Assembly (NCBI GenBank): GCA_016220045.1
Contig: JACRIP010000621.1
Coordinates: 1-15,286 of the forward strand
Reading direction: 5' to 3'
Length of the DNA: 15,286 nt
Origin: Planctomycetota bacterium
Lineage (GTDB): Bacteria > Planctomycetota > MHYJ01 > WSZJ01 > JACPWG01
The number at the start of each line of letters is the position of its first letter. Position 1 is the stretch's first letter. Under the pieces are notes generated by a model that ran no database searches, was not told the origin of the DNA, and worked only from the letters and a program-made list of their open reading frames with translations. The position numbers and the translations under genes were made by a program. Shown here piece after piece: positions 6,523 through 12,573 of this stretch.

Positions 6523-7305
6523 ATGGCCACGGCGAAATCGCAGTCGGACCGGCGACCGGCGCCGGAATCCGCGCCCGGCGCGGCGCGCGCCTCCGCGGGC
6601 GTCGACGTGCTCGCCGTGGCGGCGCATCCGGACGATGCCGAGATCACCTGCGGCGGCACGCTCGCGAAACAGGTCGCGCTCGGACGCCGCGTCGGCGTGC
6701 TCGACCTCACCCGCGGCGAGCGCGGCACCCGCGGCACGCCCGCGCTCCGGGCGCGCGAAGCCCGCGCGGCGGCGCGCATCCTCGGACTCGCCGTGCGGCT
6801 CAATCTCGGGCTGCCCGACACCGAGGTCGAGCCCACGCGCGCCGCGCGTCTCGCGGTCGCGCGCGTGCTCCGGCGCCTGCGCCCGCGCGTCGTGATCCTG
6901 CCCTTCGCCGAGCAGCGCCATCCGGACCACGCCGCGGCGACGCGCCTGGTCTACGACGCCTGTTTTCTCGCCGGCCTGCGCCGGCTGCGGATCGGGGGAA
7001 CACCCCATCGCCCGTTCAAGCTGCTCTATTCGATCTTCGGCCAGCCCGACCCGCCCACCCTGGTGGTGGACGTCGGCGCGCACTACGCGCAGAAACTCGC
7101 CGCCGTCGGCTGCTACGCGTCGCAGTTCGGCTCGCCGCCCGGACCGGCCGAAGCCTACGGCCCGTCGCAGCGCGTCTACGACTGGATCGAGACCGTCGGC
7201 CGCGCCCACGGGCTCCTGATCGGCGCGCGCTACGGCGAGGGCTTCCGGCAGAAAGAGCCGCTCGCGGTCGCGGACCTGACTCAACTTCCGGTGGCGTCCA
7301 TTTGA
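6523..7305 (+). CDS. bshB1: BshB1-like PIG-L/LmbE zinc deacetylase (bacillithiol biosynthesis)
   Basis: 260 residues. The PIG-L zinc motif AAHPDDAEITCGGTLAK carries H35, D37 and D38, and the second histidine motif is RHPDH (H133-H136). LDLTRGERGTRGT (60-72), LNLGLPD (93-99), a Y-Q-SQF-like segment and the C-terminal LLIGARYGEGF match the BshB1 subgroup more than general LmbE proteins. BshB1 removes the acetyl group from GlcNAc-malate to give GlcN-malate, the second step to bacillithiol. A related deacetylase substrate remains possible because bshA and bshC are not in the window. Start at 6523 is preferred for GGGGAGG (6510-6516); an upstream ATG at 6496 has no such site. The N-terminal 25 residues are poorly conserved-looking and polar. 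Likely co-transcribed with the 73-codon gene 62 bp downstream. Confidence 0.85.
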   Translation: MATAKSQSDRRPAPESAPGAARASAGVDVLAVAAHPDDAEITCGGTLAKQVALGRRVGVLDLTRGERGTRGTPALRAREARAAARILGLAVRLNLGLPDTEVEPTRAARLAVARVLRRLRPRVVILPFAEQRHPDHAAATRLVYDACFLAGLRRLRIGGTPHRPFKLLYSIFGQPDPPTLVVDVGAHYAQKLAAVGCYASQFGSPPGPAEAYGPSQRVYDWIETVGRAHGLLIGARYGEGFRQKEPLAVADLTQLPVASI

Positions 7306-7367
7306 CGGACGCGCCGTCGCGCCGCGGGTACCCACGTCCCGCGACGCCCGGCGCAGGAGGATTCTTC

Positions 7368-7589
7368 ATGCGCTACTACAAGAGCGCGCAGTTCATCCCG
7401 GGCAAGGGCGAGGCCTGGACCTACTACGAGTGCACCGACAACCAGTTGATCCAGCGCTACGTCACCCACATCCCGACCACGTCGGAGGTCGAGAAGGTCC
7501 CGGAGCCGGTCATCAAGACCCTGTTCCGGCCGGACCTGCTGGTGCCGATCGACGAGCCGGAGTTCCTCGCGCACTGGGGGCTGGCGTAG
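7368..7589 (+). CDS. Small conserved-looking hypothetical protein (73 aa)
   Basis: 73 residues, with an ideal AGGAGG (7355-7360) 7 nt before the ATG. The composition is unlike chance frames here: it is rich in aromatic and acidic residues (MRYYKSAQFIPGKGEAW, TYYECTDNQLIQRYV) and ends with FRPDLLVPIDEPEFLAHWG. There is no membrane segment, cysteine motif or recognisable domain; the single Cys is at position 22. The Y-x-E-C-T-D-N-x-L-I-x-R-Y-V section looks like a small beta-sheet module. It follows the bshB1-like gene on the same strand with no promoter evident in the 62-bp gap, so the two are probably one transcript. I do not recognise the family and assign no function. Confidence 0.75.
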   Translation: MRYYKSAQFIPGKGEAWTYYECTDNQLIQRYVTHIPTTSEVEKVPEPVIKTLFRPDLLVPIDEPEFLAHWGLA

Positions 7590-7607
7590 GCGCCGGGGGG
7601 CGCGGGG

Positions 7608-7635
7608 GATTGTCGATTGGCGATTGGCGATTGGA
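7608..7635. repeat. Heptamer array GATTGNC (4 units)
   Basis: GATTGTC, GATTGGC, GATTGGC and GATTGGA in direct tandem. This is the reverse-complement orientation of the arrays at 267-322 and 7844-7885. Confidence 0.85.
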
Positions 7636-7764
7636 TCCCTGGTGCTGGGGTCTCCGATGGCGTTCTAGAAATTACGCCGCGCTGTCGCCAACGTATTGTG
7701 TTCAGGGCCAGCTCTGAAACCGGCCACCGACCAACTGCCTGCCGATCATGGGCCGTTTGGGTAC

Positions 7765-7797
7765 CGGGCGTAAGCCCGACGTGGTGGAGGGCCCACC
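7765..7797. repeat. Twin hairpin, REP-like palindromic element
   Basis: Two adjacent stem-loops: CGGGC-GTAA-GCCCG (7765-7778) and TGGTGG-AGGGC-CCACCA (about 7782-7798). Both are perfect stems. The position between convergent genes fits a bidirectional terminator without U-tract or a REP/BIME-type extragenic palindrome. Confidence 0.6.
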
Positions 7798-7843
7798 AAA
7801 GAGCACCGCGTGCCTGCCCGTCGGATGCGTCACTCCCAGATCT

Positions 7844-7885
7844 CCAATCTCCAATCGACAATCGACATTCGACAATCGACAATCG
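7844..7885. repeat. Heptamer array RCAATCG (6 units)
   Basis: CCAATCT, CCAATCG, ACAATCG, ACATTCG, ACAATCG, ACAATCG in direct tandem. The variant unit ACATTCG, also present at 281-287, marks common descent with the first array. Confidence 0.85.
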
Positions 7886-7901
7886 CCCATCCATCCGCGC
7901 C

Positions 7902-8618
7902 CTACCTCCCCGACCCGCGCCGGTCCAGCACCAGGTCGTGCACCACCACGTTCCGGCCCAGGGTCGCCAGGTAGAGCGCCGCGTCGGCCACGTCCTCCGG
8001 CGCGATCAGCTCCGCCTTCTCCTCCCCTTCGGCCCCGATCATCGGCGTGTCCACCATCCCCGGACACACGGTGCTTACCTTAATCCCGTGCTCCTCCCCT
8101 TCGTCCGAGAGCGCCTTCATGAAGCCGCGCACGCCGAACTTGGCGGCGCTGTAGGCCGCGGTCCCGGACCAGGCGTCGACGCCGGCGACCGACGCGACGG
8201 CGAGGATCGTCCCGCCGCGCCCCTGCCGCCGCATCTGCCGAAAGGCGGCGCGCGCGCACAGGAAAACGCCCGTCAGGTCGACCGCGAGCACCCGCTCCCA
8301 GTCCGCGAGCGCGAGCTCCTCCGCCGGACCCCAGACGCCGATGCCGGCGTTGGCGACCATGAGGTCGAGACCGCCCCAGCGCGCCACCGTCTCCGCCACC
8401 AGCCGCTCGACGTCCGCCTCGCACGCGACGTCCGCCGCCGCGGCGCAGGCCCGCCCGCCCGCCCGCTCGATCTCGCGCACCGTCTCCTCGCAACGCGCGC
8501 GCCCGCGCGCCGCGACCGTCACCTGCGCCCCCGCCCCCGCAAACCGTAGGGCGATCGCCCGGCCGATCCCGCTCGACCCGCCGGTCACGATCGCCGTCCG
8601 GCCCGCCAGACCGCCCAC
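7902..8618 (-). CDS. Short-chain dehydrogenase/reductase (SDR)
   Basis: 238 residues, a classical single-domain SDR. The cofactor motif TGGSSGIG is at 12-19, NAG at 90-92, catalytic S143, Y156 and K160 (YSAAK), and a CPGMVDTPM segment after the active site. The usual tetrad Asn position reads D in AVDLTG, a common variant. A39-R40 (ARGR) after the second strand suggests NADP(H), but this is weak. The substrate is unknown. The start is a GTG at 8618, 2 nt after the lipoprotein stop, with GGGGGAG in the end of that gene as Shine-Dalgarno. No in-frame ATG precedes the glycine motif. The tight spacing implies coupled translation with the lipoprotein. The C-terminus is basic (DRRGSGR). Confidence 0.9.
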   Translation of the reverse strand: MGGLAGRTAIVTGGSSGIGRAIALRFAGAGAQVTVAARGRARCEETVREIERAGGRACAAAADVACEADVERLVAETVARWGGLDLMVANAGIGVWGPAEELALADWERVLAVDLTGVFLCARAAFRQMRRQGRGGTILAVASVAGVDAWSGTAAYSAAKFGVRGFMKALSDEGEEHGIKVSTVCPGMVDTPMIGAEGEEKAELIAPEDVADAALYLATLGRNVVVHDLVLDRRGSGR

Positions 8619-8620
8619 GC

Positions 8621-9208
8621 CTACTCCCCCACCTTCCACACGCCCGACTCCTTGACGAATTTCAGCGTGCCGGTCGCCCCCGCCTCGTCCACAAAGTCCA
8701 CCGTCGCCCGGTCGCCCGTAATCTTGATCCCCTTGACGTCGCGCACGGCCGTGGGCAGCCGCGTGCTCTTCTCGAGGACCTCCTGCGCCAGTTCGCGCAC
8801 CGCCAGCTTGTCCGCGTCGGCCTGCGCGAACTCCTCCGGCGTCATACCCAGTTTGCGGATACGTTCCACGACCGCCTTCTTTTCGGCGTCGCTGCCGCTG
8901 GCCAGCACCTTCTTCATGCGGTCCACCTCGGCCAGCGTCCGCCGCTGGAACTCCGCCGACATCAGGCCGTAGAGCTTCTCCCAGTCCTGCTTGGCGATCG
9001 CGTCCTTGTAGGACTGGATGGTGGCGCTCGGCGTGGCCTGCGCCGCGCCCTCGCCGCCGCCGGCACCGCCCGCGGCGCCGCTCCCGCCCCCGCCGTCGAT
9101 CTGCTTCTGGATGTCCTTCTTCACCGCATCGACCTTCTCGCAGGAGAACAGGCCGAACGCCGCGGCCGCCGCCGCCAGCACTCCCAGGACCAGGATCATA
9201 CGGGTCAT
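8621..9208 (-). CDS. Probable lipoprotein with NTF2-like domain
   Basis: 195 residues. The N-terminus has Arg at 3, a hydrophobic run (5-21) and LFSC at 20-23, a near-lipobox with C23 as the probable lipidated cysteine. A charged segment (24-38) and a flexible Gly/Ala linker (39-57) follow. From residue 60 on, PSATIQSYKDAIAKQDWEKL and a final beta segment (GDRATVDFVDEAG, LKFVKESGVWKV) have the pattern of small NTF2-like/DUF4878-type extracytoplasmic domains. No enzymatic residues can be named. Start ATG at 9208 has AGAGG at good spacing; a GTG five codons upstream would overlap this site. It is the first gene of a two-gene unit with the SDR and has its own strong promoter. Confidence 0.8.
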   Translation of the reverse strand: MTRMILVLGVLAAAAAAFGLFSCEKVDAVKKDIQKQIDGGGGSGAAGGAGGGEGAAQATPSATIQSYKDAIAKQDWEKLYGLMSAEFQRRTLAEVDRMKKVLASGSDAEKKAVVERIRKLGMTPEEFAQADADKLAVRELAQEVLEKSTRLPTAVRDVKGIKITGDRATVDFVDEAGATGTLKFVKESGVWKVGE

Positions 9209-9252
9209 GACCGGACCTCTCACGTTCGACGTTGAATCGGAAATGCGGCGCC

Positions 9253-9281
9253 ATTCTAGGCGCGACCGCGCGGCGAATCAA
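9253..9281 (-). promoter_or_regulatory. Sigma70-type promoter of the lipoprotein/SDR unit
   Basis: On the minus strand, TTGATT (9281-9276) and TAGAAT (9258-9253) are separated by 17 bp, 45 bp upstream of the ATG. Confidence 0.65.
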
Positions 9282-9292
9282 CAGGATCCTGA

Positions 9293-9320
9293 TTGACACC
9301 TCGCCTCCGCCGAGTGTACC
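9293..9320 (+). promoter_or_regulatory. Possible promoter of the kinase gene
   Basis: A perfect TTGACA (9293-9298) and a weak TGTACC (9315-9320) are 16 bp apart. This places the transcript start near 9327, so the TTG at 9321 cannot be the translation start. It lies back to back with the lipoprotein promoter, the two -35 boxes being 11 bp apart. Confidence 0.45.
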
Positions 9321-9413
9321 TTGCGGGCCGGATTCCCGGGTGCGACGGTCGCGGTCGCTCCCTCCCGGCCCTTCTCCGCCCCGGCCCCCCGGGTCGCATC
9401 AGGTACTATTCGT

Positions 9414-11774
9414 ATGCCCGAGAAGAACCCCTCGCGCCCGCCCGGCCACAGCTCCCGGGTCGCGCGCGGCGAGGTCACCGGCCGCCCCTTCGGCAAGTAC
9501 ACGCTGCTCGGCGAGCTCGGCCGCGGCGGCATGGGCGTCGTCTTCCGCGCGCTCGACCGCGAGCTCGACCGCGAAGTCGCGCTCAAGATGCTGCTCTCCG
9601 GCGACCAGGCCGGGCCGGAAGAGGTCGAGCGCCTGCAGCGCGAAGCCAAGGCCGCCGCTCACCTGCGCCACCCCCACATCATCCAGATCTACCACGTCGG
9701 CGTCCACGAAGGCCGCACCTACTTCACCATGGAGTACGTGAAAGGCCGTACCCTCGACGAGATCATCGCCACGATCGACGAGCGCCGGCTCATGGAGTAC
9801 GTGCGCGACGTCGCGCGCGCCCTGCACTATGCCCACGGCCAGGGCATCATCCATCGCGACGTCAAGCCCTCCAACATCCTGATCGCCAACGAAGGCAAGG
9901 CCTATCTCATGGACTTCGGCCTCGCCAAGCAGGTCCGGGACGCCCGCAACCTCACCGCCACCGGATTCGTCATGGGCACGCCGAACTACATGTCCCCGGA
10001 GCAGGTCAACGGGTTGCATCACCTGATCGACGGGCGCAGCGACGTCTTCTCCCTCGGCTCGGTGCTCTTCACGATGCTCACCGGGCGCTGCCCGTTCGAG
10101 CGCGACAGCGTGCTGCAGACCGTGATCGCGGTGGTACAGAATCAACCCGAGATGCCGCGCAAGCTCAAGTCCACGATTTCGAAGGACGTGGAGACCATCT
10201 GCCTCAAGGCGATGGAGAAGGACAGCGCGCGCCGCTACCAGTCCGGCGAGGAGATGGCCGCGGACATCGATCGCTATCTGCGCGGCGAGCCGGTCATGGC
10301 GCGGCCGCTCGGCAGCGTCACGCGGGCGGTCCGCTGGAGCCGGCGCAATTCGCTCAAGACCTCTTTCGTGGCGGTCAGCGCGCTGGCGCTGGTCGGCGGC
10401 GGCTGGTTCTGGACGATCTACCGGGCGCAGCGGGCGGAGGCGGAGCGGATCGCGCGCGCGGCCGACGACGACCGGCGCCGGCGCGAGGAGATCGCGGCGC
10501 GCCGGGAGCGGGCGGAGGAGCACGTGAAGGCGGCGCGCGAGCAGGCGGCGATCGCCGACCGCTGCCGCATGACCGGGCTGGCGCCCGAACTGAAGAAGAG
10601 CCTGCTCGAAGCGATCAAGCAGTGCGACGCGGCGCTGGCCGTGGACGACGGGCTGGCGGACGCCTGGGCCGAGCGCGGGCGCGCCCGCTCGACCCTGGGC
10701 GAGAAGCAGCGCGCGCTCGACGAGCGCGGCCAGATCCACGTGGCGCGCGTCATAGACCGCATGACCGCGGCCGCCCTGGAGCCGCACGGTCCGACGCCGG
10801 GCGCCAACGCGCGTGCGGCGCGCGCGTCGCTCGGCGCGGCGTCCGAGGATCTGGGGCGCGCCGCGGACCTCGACCCGGGCCCGGGCCGCGACTGGGTGAC
10901 GGCGCACGCGCGCGGCGCGCTGGCCTTCCTGGCCGGGAACCTGACGGCGGCGCGCGCCGATCTCGACCGCGCGCTCAACCGGAATCCGTTCCTCGACGAC
11001 GCGCTGGTGCTGCATGCGTACCTGTTCATGAAGGGCGAGCCGCCCGACTGGGCGGGGGCGCGCGCCGACCTCGACCGGGCGGTGCAGGCGAACGCCTTCA
11101 ACGTGGACGCGCTGCACCGGCGCGGGATCGTGCGCTTCGAGACCGGGGACGTACGGGGTTCGCTGCAGGACTACGATCGTGCGCTGGAGATCGATCCGAC
11201 GCTGTGGCGGGCGCGGATCAACCGGGGGCGGGCGCGGATCGCGGCGGGCGAGCCGGGGGGAGCGCTGGCGGACCTGGGGGCGGTGCTGGCGGCGGAGCCG
11301 GACAATTTGCTGGCGCTGGCGGACCGGGCGGAGGCGCGGCTGGCGGCGCGGGACTGGGGGGGCGCCGAGGGCGACCTGACGCGTGCGCTGGAGCTGGCGC
11401 CGCAATCGCCGCTCTTGCTGACGCGGCGGTCGATCGCGCGGCTGGCGAGCGGCGACGCGAAGGGCGCGCTGGCCGACGCGGGGGCGGCGGCGGCGGTCGC
11501 GGAGGCGCCGGCCCAGCGCTGTGCCGCGCTGCTCGAACATGCGCGCGCGCACGCGGAGCTCAAGAACGCGGCCGGCGCCATCGCCGACTACGGAGAAGTC
11601 CTGGCGCTTGACGAGGGGGTGGCGGAAGCGTGGCTGGAGCGCGGGCGGCTGCGGCTGGAGGGGGGGCAGGCGGCCGAGGCGGCGGAGGACTTCCGGAAGT
11701 TTCTCGGGCGTTTCCCGGAGCATGCGCGGGCGGCGGAGGTACGGGCGGCGCTGGAGCGGATCGGGGGGAAGTAG
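9414..11774 (+). CDS. Transmembrane Ser/Thr protein kinase (PknB-like) with C-terminal TPR repeats
   Basis: 786 residues. The kinase domain (about 29-290) is complete: glycine loop GELGRGGMGVV (33-43), K58 (VALKML), E77, HRDVKPSN (147-154), DFG (167-169) and SPEQ in place of APE. A transmembrane helix lies at about 317-336, followed by a charged Arg/Glu/Ala helix (338-380) and about eight TPR-like units to the C-terminus, for example GNLTAARADLDRALNRNP and GDVRGSLQDYDRALEIDP. Kinase inside and TPR outside is the topology predicted by one helix. Such kinase-TPR proteins are abundant in Planctomycetes and Myxococcota; the signal and substrates are unknown. ATG at 9414 is chosen because no ATG or GTG precedes it in a sensible place, but its ribosome binding site is weak (CAGG). 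Codon third positions shift from C-rich to G-rich after about 10400. Confidence 0.93.
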   Translation: MPEKNPSRPPGHSSRVARGEVTGRPFGKYTLLGELGRGGMGVVFRALDRELDREVALKMLLSGDQAGPEEVERLQREAKAAAHLRHPHIIQIYHVGVHEGRTYFTMEYVKGRTLDEIIATIDERRLMEYVRDVARALHYAHGQGIIHRDVKPSNILIANEGKAYLMDFGLAKQVRDARNLTATGFVMGTPNYMSPEQVNGLHHLIDGRSDVFSLGSVLFTMLTGRCPFERDSVLQTVIAVVQNQPEMPRKLKSTISKDVETICLKAMEKDSARRYQSGEEMAADIDRYLRGEPVMARPLGSVTRAVRWSRRNSLKTSFVAVSALALVGGGWFWTIYRAQRAEAERIARAADDDRRRREEIAARRERAEEHVKAAREQAAIADRCRMTGLAPELKKSLLEAIKQCDAALAVDDGLADAWAERGRARSTLGEKQRALDERGQIHVARVIDRMTAAALEPHGPTPGANARAARASLGAASEDLGRAADLDPGPGRDWVTAHARGALAFLAGNLTAARADLDRALNRNPFLDDALVLHAYLFMKGEPPDWAGARADLDRAVQANAFNVDALHRRGIVRFETGDVRGSLQDYDRALEIDPTLWRARINRGRARIAAGEPGGALADLGAVLAAEPDNLLALADRAEARLAARDWGGAEGDLTRALELAPQSPLLLTRRSIARLASGDAKGALADAGAAAAVAEAPAQRCAALLEHARAHAELKNAAGAIADYGEVLALDEGVAEAWLERGRLRLEGGQAAEAAEDFRKFLGRFPEHARAAEVRAALERIGGK

Positions 11775-11835
11775 CGGGGGGCGGCGCGCGGGGTCCGGGG
11801 AGGGGATCCGGGCGCAGGGTCGCCGGGGGGGGGGG
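11763..11835 (+). other. Clustered G-runs (possible G-quadruplex) after the kinase stop codon
   Basis: G-runs of 6, 6, 4, 4, 4 and 11 occur at 11763-11768, 11776-11781, 11790-11793, 11797-11800, 11802-11805 and 11825-11835, on the coding strand of the kinase mRNA and spanning its stop codon. The density fits an intramolecular G-quadruplex in RNA or single-stranded DNA; the 11-G run is also slippage prone. Confidence 0.5.
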
Positions 11836-11940
11836 ATGCAGGGAGCGCGGACAGGCGCGCGCGGGGTCGTGTGGCGGGGAGGGGGAAGCGCCTCGCCCCG
11901 GCCACCGGCGGCGGAGCGGCCCGCGGGCTCGTTCGTAGTT

Positions 11941-11954
11941 CCGCCTTCTGGCGG
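11941..11954. repeat. Palindromic extragenic repeat CCGCC-TTCT-GGCGG
   Basis: A perfect 5-bp stem with TTCT loop preceded by GTTCGTAGTT. I recall near-identical GTAGTTCCGCCTTC palindromes scattered between genes in many PVC-group genomes; this cannot be checked here. Confidence 0.5.
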
Positions 11955-11971
11955 GACGCCCAGGGCGTTCT

Positions 11972-11991
11972 CCGTCCACCGTCCACCGTCC
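11972..11991. repeat. CCGTCCA heptamer array (about 2.9 units)
   Basis: CCGTCCA, CCGTCCA, CCGTCC in direct tandem. The unit differs from the CAATC arrays but has the same 7-bp period. Confidence 0.65.
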
Positions 11992-12078
11992 TCGGCCAAC
12001 CCGGCCGCGACCGGCTCGCCCCGCACCACGACGTGCGAGGCCTTCCCTACCGCCCTCCGCGTCATTCGGTACCCTTGG

Positions 12079-12223
12079 GGCGCAGACTTTCCGGCCTGCG
12101 CCGCGAGGTCACCCCTGTGGGAGTCCCGCAGGGCGGCCCCGATTCCCGATGCGAGGTGTCCTCAGCCCGAAGCGAGCGTTTGGCGCCGGCCTCCTCAGGC
12201 GACATCCGCAGGGTCTTCACCCT
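12079..12223. repeat. Cluster of three hairpin-forming palindromes
   Basis: GGCGCAG (12079-12085) pairs perfectly with CTGCGCC (12096-12102) over a 10-nt loop. CCCTGTGGGA (12113-12122) pairs with TCCCGCAGGG (12124-12133) with one G-U. AGGGT (12210-12214) pairs with ACCCT (12219-12223) across CTTC. They sit between the convergent kinase and phage-like genes and could act as terminators or REP-type repeats; none has a clear U-tract. Confidence 0.55.
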
Positions 12224-12249
12224 AGGAAGTCCGGCGGCCTCGGCCCGAC

Positions 12250-12573
12250 CTACCCGGCCGCCTCGTCCCGCAGCACCCACGCGAGCAGGTCCTTGACCCC
12301 CGCGCAGCGCTGCTCCGGCGTGGCGGCATCCCACCCGGCGAGGTGATCGCGCAGACGGGCGATGGCGGCGCGGCGTTCGCGCTCCGCGCGCTCCGGGTCG
12401 TGCGCCGCAAGCACGTGCGCTGCCGTCGCCTCCTCGACCGGGGTCGGATGGCCGGCAGCCCACCCGAGGGTGTCGAGCGGCCCGCCGGAGCGGCAGCCTA
12501 CGAGCGCAACCGGGGTGATTCCGGCGGCGTGGAGTTCGGCGGTCAGGCGGACGGGATCGCAGCGCATCGCCAT
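12250..12573 (-). CDS. Small protein coupled to the tail-fibre-like gene
   Basis: 107 residues. The ATG at 12573 shares its A with the TAA of the preceding gene (TAATG), implying translation by re-initiation. The N-terminal half has MRCDPVRLTAELHAAGI, PVALVGCRSGGPLDTLGW and GHPTPVEEATAA; the C-terminal half is helical and charged (ERAERERRAAIARLRDHLAG, TPEQRCAGVKDLLAWVL). There are no membrane segments. Small genes directly after tail fibres in phages often encode tail-fibre assembly or decoration proteins, and this one could play such a role. That is inference from position only, since I do not recognise the sequence. A second in-frame ATG two codons downstream is also possible as start. Confidence 0.75.
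   Translation of the reverse strand: MAMRCDPVRLTAELHAAGITPVALVGCRSGGPLDTLGWAAGHPTPVEEATAAHVLAAHDPERAERERRAAIARLRDHLAGWDAATPEQRCAGVKDLLAWVLRDEAAG

Larger units (their letters stand above)
7590..7901. other. Gene-free convergent region with repeats
   Basis: It separates the plus-strand 73-codon gene from the minus-strand SDR. There is no supported coding sequence. It contains two heptamer blocks in opposite orientation and a pair of hairpins between them, annotated separately. The stretch 7640-7745 shows nothing I can name. Confidence 0.7.
11775..12249. other. Gene-free convergent region, G-run and palindrome rich
   Basis: I find no supported gene. Frames crossing it are antisense to the kinase or run in from the 107-residue gene without a start. 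It contains the G-runs, a CCGTCCA heptamer array and several short perfect or near-perfect palindromes (listed separately), a pattern typical of accumulated extragenic repeats. Confidence 0.65.

Noticed and set aside
6444..6836. N-terminal extension of the M61 peptidase
   Set aside because: It overlaps bshB1, is Arg/Ser-rich and unrelated to the M61 fold; the start at 6443 has AAGGAG.
5355..7589. 744-codon plus-strand open frame
   Set aside because: It is antisense to the M61 gene and out of frame with bshB1. Only its last 73 codons, with their own AGGAGG, are a real gene.
7608..7885. CRISPR array
   Set aside because: The repeats are 7 bp in direct tandem without unique spacers, and no cas gene is present.
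9321..9413. TTG start upstream for the kinase
   Set aside because: It lies at the end of the proposed -10 box and would be upstream of the transcript start; the added 31 residues have no kinase features.
9399..12065. 888-codon minus-strand open frame opposite the kinase
   Set aside because: It is fully antisense to a canonical kinase-TPR gene, with Arg/Leu-rich composition and no domain; long antisense frames are expected at this GC.
12062..12463. 133-codon minus-strand open frame
   Set aside because: It overlaps the coupled 107-residue gene in another frame and runs into palindromic repeats; no ribosome binding site.
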